Shown: positions 48,974 through 64,000 of the stretch, piece by piece
Layout: each line of letters begins with the position of its first letter
How positions within the stretch are numbered: position 1 is the stretch's first letter
Source of the DNA: Glandiceps talaboti
Taxonomy: Eukaryota; Hemichordata; Enteropneusta; Spengelidae
DNA: 64,000 nucleotides
Assembly (NCBI RefSeq): GCF_964340395.1
Contig: NC_135556.1
Span: 25,199,723-25,263,722, forward strand
Direction of reading: 5' to 3'
Notes under the pieces: model-generated
Told to the model about the DNA's origin: nothing
What the model saw: only the letters and a program-made list of their open reading frames with translations
Database searches by the model: none
Program-made: the position numbers and the translations under genes

Positions 48974-51900
48974 ATGGACGAATACGAACGCGAAAATTTC
49001 TTTTGGATGTCACGGAAAGTGAAGTCTTCTGGAAATTTATCGTCTGCTCAAGGTGAGGAGACCGATGGTTCGGAGAGGTCGCGATATACAAACTTGGGAC
49101 AAGTACCGACAAGGGACAGTGGCATCGAAATGGAAGTGTTGCCGGGTGTATTTCCATCTATCCAATACATCGATGAAAATGGTACGTATGTTACGTCAAC
49201 ACAAGCAAAACAGAAAAAGATGGCAATTTGTTCATTATTTTTCTTTCAAATATAGTTGCTTCAAATCAGTTTATAATCAACGTTATAAACCGTACTGATA
49301 TCAAAGTATGAGGGTCATATTTTTTTACGATGCGAGTGTACGTAAAATTGCAAGTGATCCCTGGATAAACACACGCCCTTTAAAATATATACTGCATCGT
49401 TTCAAACCGATCATTTAATTCTTATTCCAGTCCATATGAATTGCTATCATTTCTTGTGAACTGTATACAGTTTATTGAACCGTATACAGTTTATTGAACC
49501 GTATACAGTTTATTGATAACCGAGAGCGAATTTTCAACTCGTCAGCCAAAATAAACTGCATTCTGTCGAGTCATAAGCTTACAGCACGCTGCACGGGTAT
49601 TTTATTTTTAAAACTTACTTGCTATCTTGAGAAAGAAAACTAATAAAAAAAGGAATTCAAATGTGATTTTCTTATCGCATTTTTTCTTGAACATTGTAGA
49701 CGATGAAAGCATGTACAACTCTTTGTCGGAAATTCTCGAGGAAGAGCACTTAACAAATAGCCACGTTGCTACCATTGAAGCCACACATGCCACAATGAAA
49801 CGAATGGAAAAAGTTGTTAAATTACTAAAGACCGAGGCTGACAGCGATTTCTGGGATTTAACCAAAGAGATAGCCACTTATATATACTACCCATTCCATG
49901 AAACAGTTAATGAGGACATTCGTCGACAGTATGGTGATTTCTTAGCGAGTATTGATGGAGGACGAGAACTCACTTCGTTCCTTACAAGCATGCTTGTTCT
50001 GATCAAGGACTCGGATAAGACCGTCAGAGCCTGGCAGTCTATACATATTGTACAGAACACTTGCTGGGATTATTCCAATTGTAGCATTCCACTGTGTAAA
50101 CAGTTTGGTACATGTGGACTCCTAAACTTGATGCTGTGTTACTTGAAAAAGTACAGAGTCAAAAAGAATAATACAATGGTAAGAATTGTATTAAAATATC
50201 AACTATTGAATGAATGATTGAATGAATGAATGAATGAAGGAAGGAAGGAAGGAAGGAAGGAAGGAATTAATTAATCAATTAATGGGCGGGTGGGTTTATG
50301 GGTGGGTGAGTGAGTGAGTGAGTGAGTGAGTGAGTGAGTGAGTGAGTGAGTGAGTGAGTGAGTGAGTGAGTGAGTGAGTGAGTGAGTGAATGAGTGAATG
50401 AATGAATACATAATAAATAAATAAATGAATGAATGAATGAATGAATGAATGAATGGACGGATGGATGCTAGTGTGATGGATGGATGGATGGATGGATGGA
50501 TGCTACTGTTGATGGATGGATGAGTGGACGGATCAGGTGATGCAAGGTTTCTCTCTGTATCCTATTTTGGTGAATTACAATTGTGCTGTCCACTCCAGCC
50601 CAAAAATCAATACTCCAAAATGTATAGGTATGCAACAATCAACAGATTTGTCAGAAAATCATTACGTCGTTAATTTATTAGCTTGATTTGACAAGGAGCA
50701 TGAACAGCTTTCACATGATAATGACAGGTACAACTAACGTAACCGTTTAAAAAATATGGTATTAGCTAATAACTAAATTATACAAAATATCTCTAAGTTT
50801 CTATCTTTTAACCTTTACATTTCTTGGCCAATTTTTTAGACAGATATCATATCCTGAAGAAACCACTTGTCAACATACTGATATTTTGTATGATAAAAGT
50901 TATAAAATATAGAGTCCTTACTATCGATTCTGATAGCATTTCAAGCCATGTTTTTAAAAAAATATTTGAACATATTTTTAAAAAAAGGAACTTTGGAGAG
51001 GGCCAATCTTTAGAAGACGGAGTCGGGGAGGGCCACATTTTACGCAACAGACCGGGTTTGATCCGCCCCCTTTGTAATTACTGAAGGCTCCCTAAACATG
51101 CTCAAATAATCCCAAGTAAACACCACTAGTCTCTGACAGTAATCTCTTCCTTATCGAATCACGGAAGTAAAATGACTTGAAGGACTCACATGATCGATTT
51201 GTCGTATCTTAAAATATACTCAATTGACGAGTCGACCAGCACGTAAGGTTGTGAAACGATCGCCGACGTCAGTATGTACATTGGACTCTCTTACAATCCA
51301 TGGAGCTTCGCAGCGCTAAAATTTGGGTTGTTTTGTACCGATATCTACACCATACTTGTACTTGTATATAATTGTACTGTGTGCCCTCATCGATCACATA
51401 GGGCTAACCTTTCGTTGACGTGTTAAAGCGAAGCGTTAACATGGAGCGTCGAACTATCACATCAACGAAAGGTCTAATAGCGCTGCTTCATCGATGAGGG
51501 TGCACAGTACAAAGATATTCAAGTACAATTATGCAGTAGATATCGGTACATACAAAACAACCCAAATTTTAGTGATGCGAAGCTCCGAGGACTGTAAGAG
51601 AGTCCAATGTACATGTATCAAGTGATGAAAACTTGTCAAATGCTGAGGACAAGAGACCAGACAGTATTACAGCAATGAATGGGGTGAACTTTGTACCTTT
51701 TGAAAAAAATCCATCGGGAAAAATCTATAAAAAGGCAGACACAGTTGTACGCTTTCCATTCACAGGCAAATTGAAGAAATTATTGTGACAGCTACATTTT
51801 AGTTCAACTTGCAATTGTCTATGATACGAGTGAATTGAAATATGTCTAAGATTACCTAACCATTGTATGCCAGTAACGATATATCATATTTTGTTAACAG

Positions 51901-54900
51901 GATGAACGACAGTTTCTTATTTCTGCCCTCAATATTTTACACAATTGTTCCAAAGTAATCGATAATGTATGGGTGCTCAAAGGACTTTCTGCAGTGACAG
52001 AACTGTCACACTTCGTAATAGCCAGTGACAGAGAACTGATAATGCTGACTTTGTTCACCCTATCTTACGTCATACAAGATGCAAGAGTTGATATACTGAA
52101 GACTTGCGACGACACCGTTGAGTACATTTTTGACATACTTCGGACTGCAACACAAAGTGAGACTTTTATTGGCAGATCAAGAGAAGGCAAATTTTCTGCT
52201 GTGGAAATTCTGAAAGGACTTTGTAATCTTGCGAGACATAACGCAAATAAGGCGACTTTTGTCCGCCTCGAGATCATGCCACTGCTTGTGAAACTCATGA
52301 CGGAAGGAAGATCAGCAGAACAAAAAATGGCCACTTATCTAGTCCAAGTGTTACTGAGGCTAAAGGAGAACCGAGATAAGATAATCGAAAATGACGACAT
52401 AGTCAATATTGTGAATAAACTGAGTAAACACGATACTCCTGTTGTTCAAGAAACAGCTATAAAGACACTAATGGATATAGTGAAACCGTTTGAAGGTGAA
52501 CAAGAGCCAATTATGCCAGGTAAGATATATACATATGTGGCGAAAAGCATCGTCGGAATTAAGTTTTCAAATAATGTAACCCACTCGAAAAAAAATTATT
52601 TGACACCAACTAGGAATTCGAAGATTTAAAACTTCATTAGATGGTCGAGGAAAGGATCATTTGAAACAATCACTTGAACATACCTATAGCCGGGAGGGAG
52701 GCGGGGTAGGGGTGAGGGGGCAGCACTCTTAATGAATGTCATCGGTCCGTGGAGGTAGATTCTCCGTCAGAACAACGGCTTTGCCATGCCATTGGTCATA
52801 AAACCACAGATAACTAACAAATAAATATGAGGGGGGGGGGGAGATCAAGTTTATAGAGTCAAATTTTGTTTACACCCAGTATTCATCAATTCACTTTTAA
52901 CTATATAATATGAGTACAAGTACCGCTAGAAGAACTTTTGGTTCAGTTTTTTCAAGTTGATTAACTTGAGTCAATAGTTGAGTGAAAGTTGTTTATTGAT
53001 TAATACACCAAACACGTTCATTATATAGCATAATAACATATACTCTGTAATTGGTCCAGTAATACCCAATATTTTTGTATAAAGAAATCTTAGGTTTCTA
53101 CCAAAAACCACACGCAGTTTCGATATAAGATCTCGCCAGGTATCGTTCTCCAAAATTTAAACAATTATCACGACAGGAAACAGCACTGAAACCGTGAACT
53201 GAGTTATGATGTGACGTACTCTATGATACCAATGGTTTCAGGTTTATATAGTTTAAATACGAAGAGGGTGGAGAATATTAGTGTCAATCTTAAAATAAAC
53301 ACCGTTGATAATGTAAAAGTTTGCAGGCATTCTAGGATCACAATAGCCTAGATACTAGGCTTGCAGTTGATTCAGACATACCACAGGGGCCGGCGAGCAT
53401 GTAATCGATCAATCGATCGATCGATTTACTGATTGGTTTATTATTTGGTTGAATGATTGATTAAATGATCAATTTTTGTGGTGAAATATATCTTGTTTTG
53501 TGTGTGATATCCATCAATTGACTCACTTTTTTGGGTGATATAAAACTTTTTCTTCTTTCCCTGGCTACTTTTCTCTCTTTCAGTTGTATGTAATTCTCTC
53601 TTTATTGACTAAATAAAGACACCTTGTCCATTCTTCTCCTCTTATCTAAATTAAAACACCCTAATATCATAATTAGCATGGATCGGTGGCCACGAAAATT
53701 TGCTTTATGTCTAATCTTGTGGGAGATTATCACACCGGACAAACAGTCAATCATGCACACACTAGTAGTACTTCGAAGTAGTCTCTTCTATACTAGTTAA
53801 TGCATAAACGAGTTTGATAATCTCCCAGAAGATAAAAGATAAAGCAAACTGTTAATGTAAGTGATCTCTTGCCAATTATAAGATTACGGGTGTTTTAATT
53901 TAGATAAGAGGAGAAGAATGGACAAGGTGTCTTTATTTAGTTTATAAAGAGAGAATTACATGCAGCTGAAAGAGAGAAAAGTATCCAGGGAAAGAACTGA
54001 GAAAAAAGTCTTATATACAAAACTCAATGACTCAATTGATCGATATCACACACAAAATAACTTATATTGTTCCACAAAATGTGTCTATTCAATTGGTCAA
54101 TCATTCCACCAAATAATAAATCAATCAATAAATTATCGATCGATCGATCGATTGATTGATAAATCTATCGATCAACCAATTACGTGCTCGCTGGCCCCTG
54201 TGAACTTACATTTATTTTCTGAAATTTAGGGTACAACGTTAACCTTGTCTTAACTAATAGTAAGTTGAGATGAGGTCATATCCCAAATCAACTACAAATC
54301 TAACGCCCAGGCTTGGATCATAGTTTTAAAAAAACAGACACCTTAAAGAGCGCCACCATTGCAGTTACAAATGTAGATTGAAACGTTCGTCGTTGTTGGC
54401 GCTCTTCATTGGCTAAATACGAAATTATTCTCATCATACAAATCTTTCGAGTCTGCTGTGCATTTGAACGACATTTTGAATCGAAGACTGAGTCTAGCCT
54501 TCTTCCTTTCACATCATATGTTCTAAAGCCAATTATTAGAATGTTTCATTGACTACCCGCTGCAGGATTTGAATTTGTCTCTTTTCCAAGAACTGTTACT
54601 TGCTTTAAAAACTGAGAAAAACACTTCCTCCGAGAGATATCAACTGAAAACAAACAGAGTCAATTCTTTTCATTTATATGCGATATAGGTCACACACACT
54701 CCACACGTATTTGATAAAAACTGTAAATTGGTAAGTATTGTTCATCCGAATGAAATTACTTTATTCTTGAAGGCACACAATTACAAAAAATAGAGCAGTG
54801 GGTAATGGAATGCACCTAATTCTGAACTTATACCTATGGGTGGAGGTCTAGTCTAGGTACGTGTCACTGCTATTTGCATTCAATTGAAGTTAGTGGAATT

Positions 54901-55574
54901 GAAACAAACATCGTCTAGCGCAACACAAAAACTTATTTACTAACATTCCTAAAATATCTGGCGCGGCAAAAATCTTACCAGCTTTGCAATATTTTGTCGT
55001 GGCAGACAAGTTTGATATTGATTTGTCAAGCCAAACGATAAGATTATATAGTTATATTACATGAGTAAAACATGTACCGATATTAGCAAGATTTTTGCGG
55101 AACCAGACAGCGATTTGTTGCAACTTAACTGGCTTCCATTGTACTGATCTTTCTTATTAATTAAAACAAAGGAACAAGCGTTCGCACACTGGATTGGGGG
55201 GGGGGGGGGTTAATGTTGTATGGTTCTGTACACTGTACATAGCAAACTTACTTTAATGCTTAAGAACAAAATTAATTGCAAAAATTTTATGATACTAACT
55301 TAACAATTATGATATTTGCCCTTCTATACAAATATATACCAAGATATAAACAAAGGTAAACCACGTGATTCATTTGGTCCTTATAGAAGCACATAATGGT
55401 AACCGCACAATAACTTTTACTCTTGTTTTATTTATTTATGTAGGTCCTCATCGTCTATCACGACAAAATGCATTCAGTGCTCGTCGAAGACAATCATACG
55501 TCAACCCCGACGACGTACCCATGCCGCCGAGGAGAAAAAATCGTTCACATTCACTCGGTTGGATTCACGAATGA
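48974..55574 (+). CDS. Armadillo-repeat protein, 478 aa
   Basis: Four exons, 48974-49181, 49700-50178, 51901-52519 and 55444-55574, join in phase 1, 0, 1. The start AACATGG is a good context. No signal peptide or TM helix is seen, so the protein is cytosolic or nuclear. Residues 1-95 are acidic and Ser/Thr-rich (MDEYEREN, SAQGEETDGSER). About residues 95-430 are helical with ARM/HEAT-like repeats: TSFLTSMLVLIKDSDKTVRAW, LISALNILHNCSKVID, AVEILKGLCNLARHNANKAT, MPLLVKLMTEGRSAEQKMAT and VNIVNKLSKHDTPVVQETAI. The last exon gives a basic tail with RRRQSYVNPDDVPMPPRRKN and HSLGWIHE. Many invertebrate genomes carry lineage-specific ARM proteins, some fused to signalling domains; no such fusion is seen here. 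The partner and function are unknown. Confidence 0.82.
49457..49516. repeat. Triplicated 19-bp repeat
   Basis: Three near-identical TGAACYGTATACAGTTTAT units in intron 1 of the armadillo gene. Confidence 0.85.
50212..50525. repeat. GAAT/GAAG/GTGA/GGAT tetranucleotide block
   Basis: A series of related tetranucleotide runs begins about 30 bases after the donor at 50179 of the armadillo gene. Confidence 0.95.
50930..51100. repeat. Dispersed repeat, copy 2
   Basis: The partner of 28230-28420, sharing CAGACCGGGTTTGATCC-type sequence and TGTAATTACTGAAG...CTCCCTAAA. It lies in intron 2 of the armadillo gene. Confidence 0.5.
51275..51613. mobile_element. 339-bp palindromic MITE
   Basis: TGTACATTGGACTCTCTTAC at the left is mirrored exactly at the right end. 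The arms (~165 bp) match through AAAATTTGGGTTGTTTTGTA, CCCTCATCGATG and CCTTTCGTTGA. TA flanks both ends (51273-51274 GTA... and ...TGTA), so a TA target is possible. It lies in intron 2 of the armadillo gene, about 290 bases before exon 3. Confidence 0.78.
53382..54202. mobile_element. Large foldback element, 821 bp
   Basis: CACAGGGGCCGGCGAGCAT at the left pairs with ATGCTCGC-like GTGCTCGCTGGCCCCTGTG at the right. Arms of roughly 350 bp match with substitutions, including (ATCG)n runs, GGATACTTTTCTCTCTTTC-like sequence and AAGACACCTTGTCCATTC. The arms then continue through GATAATCTCCCA. No coding frame. It lies in intron 3 of the armadillo gene. Confidence 0.78.
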
Positions 55575-56294
55575 AGCTATAGGAATCTCTTTATTGAGTT
55601 ACGTGTAGGGGTTGTGGTTTTCTTTTGATACTAGCAGCCGTCTAAATTGAACATGCGCAGTTCCAAATATATATGCGTTTGTTTGTATTAATCAGAACTC
55701 AGACCACAGTAGAGGTCCGAGATTAGATAGTCTGGATGACCAGCCTGTGGTTCTGAAGGTATAAATCGTAACGATATTGTATAGGAACTAGACTAGAGAT
55801 CAGAAGGATAGTCTCTCTGCACATAGACCCTCCTAGGTGGAGGGTTTACAACAATCCAGTATATATTTTATGTATAGTTATTTCAACTTAATGATGATGT
55901 CACCTGTGTCGTGGTCAACAATATTCAAGATGGCGGCTTTTTACTTCCTCTTCCGGACGTCACAATAATTAGTTCATGGCCAGCCGGGAATCATCTTGTA
56001 ATTTTAACAATATTTTCATATTTATTAGCATCGATGCTTGTAAAACAAGGACATGTTATCTTACTGGTCAAGAATTTAATGCCGGCTGTGCAAACAGAAA
56101 AGAGTATCCAGTGTTCACGCCTGACAAATTGACAATTCCAGTGCAATATATATGACTAATATGATATCTTCCACTGCCTATAATTACGTTAAGCTTGTAT
56201 TTTACATTTTTTTACGCAGACACGTAGCTGCTCAAGGATGAGAATGTTTTTTATTGATGTCTCGTAACATTTGTAGTGTGCTTCGACGTATTGA

Positions 56295-56456
<162 letters not shown>

Positions 56457-57498
56457 ACAATAACTTGACAATGCACGTAAAGTGTGGCCCGGTGTCCAGC
56501 ATATTGCTGCCATTAGCAGTGCAGCGGTCATCTAATCACAGTGTAAATTGTTCGCTTCCATTTTGAATGTATATTGTGTTACTCAACTGGTAACATGTAA
56601 ATACCAGTAAGCTTATAATACACCGGCTCAAGTTTGAAATAGATTCCTTTGCATTAAATATTTTCAATGCTAATAGTCTTCGTCTCATAGTGACAAGGCC
56701 CTTATGTTATTCGCAGTTTCCTCAGCTACACAGAGAACATATAATGGGGGAACAGTACAACGATATTTTCGTTAAATACAAGATACATATCTAAAGTAAT
56801 TAATGCGACTTAAAAAGTTACAATAGAGCGTGCAATACCTTCAAGTTGATGATGACGAATGAACTCCTGGTGCTACTATAAATGAACTGGTGGTCATTAG
56901 CAATATAATTGTGACTTGAATTTATGATATTCTTTCTTGTACTCATGATTCATGAAATTCAAGATAAAAGCGATTAAAGTTTTTGATCGATAGAAGTTCA
57001 GACCTTGGTTAAATAAACGGCGACTCTTTGACTCCAGACTGTGGTGTACATTTTCTTACAGTAAAAAATACAAGCATTTGGAAGGACTGAGAGAATAAAT
57101 AAAATTTGCAGCAATATTCTGTATCAATGTCGTCAATTTGATTGAAACGAACACGTGTTGGTTTGTGACGCGAACAAATGTGTATGTTATTGAGTTCATT
57201 GGTGATTTCTCGGATATAACAAAATTAATGAACGTCATGAGTATATAGCCATATCACGTGATAAACCTGATGCCACAAGCTGGAGGAATATATCGACAGA
57301 TGACAGATGTTTGGATAAATCAGTTGATAAAGTATTAAGCTTATAAAGTACACAACTTGGACGTTTGAAGAACAACCACGTCAACTGAGCAATCCCAACC
57401 GCGTGAGGGCGTGATATCTATTCACATTCATACAGTAATTTCTATCGTGTGTAATTTGGGCTTGCATCAATCGACACGTTTTTCAGGTCCTACTCGAT

Positions 57499-57499
<1 letters not shown>

Positions 57500-57588
<89 letters not shown>

Positions 57589-57600
57589 AATAAATAAATA
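57500..57600. repeat. (CAGA)n-(CAAA/TAAA)n microsatellite
   Basis: CAGA units followed by short CAAA and TAAA units. Confidence 0.95.
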
Positions 57601-57897
57601 ACAGACAAACGAACGAGCGAGCGCGCAAATAAACGAATGAAATTTTAACAGACACCAAACAAGTATACGTGACACGTGAAAAGAAAATACAAATATATGC
57701 CACATAGAAAGTAGTTACCATATGCCAATGAATAACCTACATGTAAAAAAACTACATTGTTCGTTATGATACTATCTGGTAATGACCAAAGAAATAAATC
57801 AGGAGAATGTGTCTTCTACAGGGGCTCATACAGCATTCTTAGATTCTACTCAAAATAAGAACTCGACGAACAATAGAAAAATCAGTGCATTGTGTTT

Positions 57898-57990
57898 TGT
57901 GTTGTATTGTATTGTATTGTAGTGTAGTGTAGTGTAGTGTAGTGTAGTGTAGTGTAGTGTAGTGTAGTGTAGTGTAGTGTAGTGTAGTGT
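57898..57990. repeat. GTGTA pentanucleotide array
   Basis: TTGTA units change into TAGTG units and continue for about 90 bases. Confidence 0.93.
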
Positions 57991-58082
57991 ATAGTTAGTG
58001 AAATATAGTGAAATAGTGAAATAATCGTAAGCATGAAACTAGTCTGTTTATCCTGCAATCTCTCTCTTTTCTTTTCTTTCGC

Positions 58083-58210
58083 ACTTTAGGGTGATTCTGG
58101 TTGAGCATTCAACTGTCTTCCTCAGAATTCAGACGACAGACTGAGTCATTGGTACCTAGTTGGGGTGGTTAACTTTGGGGGTGGTTACGCTCAAAGAAAC
58201 ACCCTAAAGT
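58083..58210. mobile_element. Small inverted-repeat element
   Basis: ACTTTAGGGTGATTCTGGTTGAGC at the left is echoed by GCTCAAAGAAACACCCTAAAGT at the right, with about 80 bases between. Confidence 0.5.
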
Positions 58211-58716
58211 ATTTTTCAAAAAATATCATTAATCAAGCTTGATTGATCCTTGTCAGTGTAATGTAAACTGATAAAAATGGAACTAAAAATACTTGTTCAA
58301 GTCCCGAGACACTTGCTGAAAATCATAAATGGTGATATAATTCCTAAAGTAACAAGATATGGGCTGATTTATCTATAGAAAGGAAATGGAATTTTATCAA
58401 ATTTATGTACGATAAAAATCACCCTTGTTATTTTAGGACAGCCCGGAACCCTTGTAGCACTTCTTAAGTGTTATAATGATAGACCACGATTAAATAAATT
58501 GGCATTGTTACAAATTGTGGGTCATCTAACTTCGTTTACTGTCAGCATACGAGGGCAATCGGAACTTCTGGAAATTGGGAAATATCAGTATCTCATTTGA
58601 TTTTCAGTCATTTTCTCAACAATGATGATAAATTATAAACATTAGTTAACACTACCGCTGTACGTATATATTCTCCCATACTTGAGAGTAACAGATCGTT
58701 AGTCACACACATTGAC

Positions 58717-64000
<5,284 letters not shown>

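Noticed and set aside
54345-54406. Small palindrome AAGAGCGCCA...TGGCGCTCTT
   Set aside because: Only about 10 bases pair cleanly and there is no target duplication; too weak to call an element.

Overview
This is a eukaryotic, AT-rich window from an invertebrate animal. Its genes are split into many small exons with GT-AG introns. The domain set is metazoan: TNFR cysteine-rich domains with a death domain, NIDO, AMOP, VWD, Sushi, LDLa, TSP1 and trypsin. Introns and spacers are full of microsatellites and small inverted-repeat DNA transposons. The mix suits a marine lophotrochozoan or invertebrate deuterostome (mollusc, brachiopod, hemichordate or amphioxus type). The sequence alone does not let me name the species. 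All exon chains were built by hand; reading phase is kept across every junction I report.

Layout, all genes on the + strand. 1-3319: no supported gene. 3320-8906: nine-exon TNF-receptor gene (457 aa) of the EDAR/EDA2R/TROY group with a C-terminal death domain. 8907-11267: intergenic, with one inverted-repeat element. 11268-30770: 23-exon gene (1347 aa) for a large type I membrane protein with signal peptide, unassigned N-terminal module, NIDO, IPT-like domain, AMOP, VWD, two Sushi domains, one TM helix and a tail with two NPAY motifs (SUSD2/MUC4-like). Its introns hold at least three dated-looking DNA-transposon insertions. 30771-39082: repeat-rich spacer with a 43-bp minisatellite, a LINE reverse-transcriptase relic and a ~0.9-kb TTGAC satellite. 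39083-40267: two-exon secreted or GPI-anchored protein (206 aa) resembling the N-terminal domain of CCDC3. 40268-48973: spacer with a (CATA)n block and a composite hairpin/tandem/hairpin element. 48974-55574: four-exon armadillo-repeat protein (478 aa). 55575-58716: spacer. 58717 to beyond 64000: mosaic serine protease (LDLa-TSP1-trypsin), cut by the window edge.

The genes do not form a pathway in any sense I can prove. Three are cell-surface or receptor-like, one is a cytosolic armadillo protein and one a secreted protease. I found no gene cassette that is clearly a new biological system. The best leads are the death-domain receptor with EDA2R-like CRDs, the unassigned module and NPAY tail of the SUSD2-like protein, a natural empty-site/filled-site pair for a CACTA-type MITE, a TTAA-flanked 2.5-kb element with nested hairpins, and the composite element at 43.3-43.9 kb.
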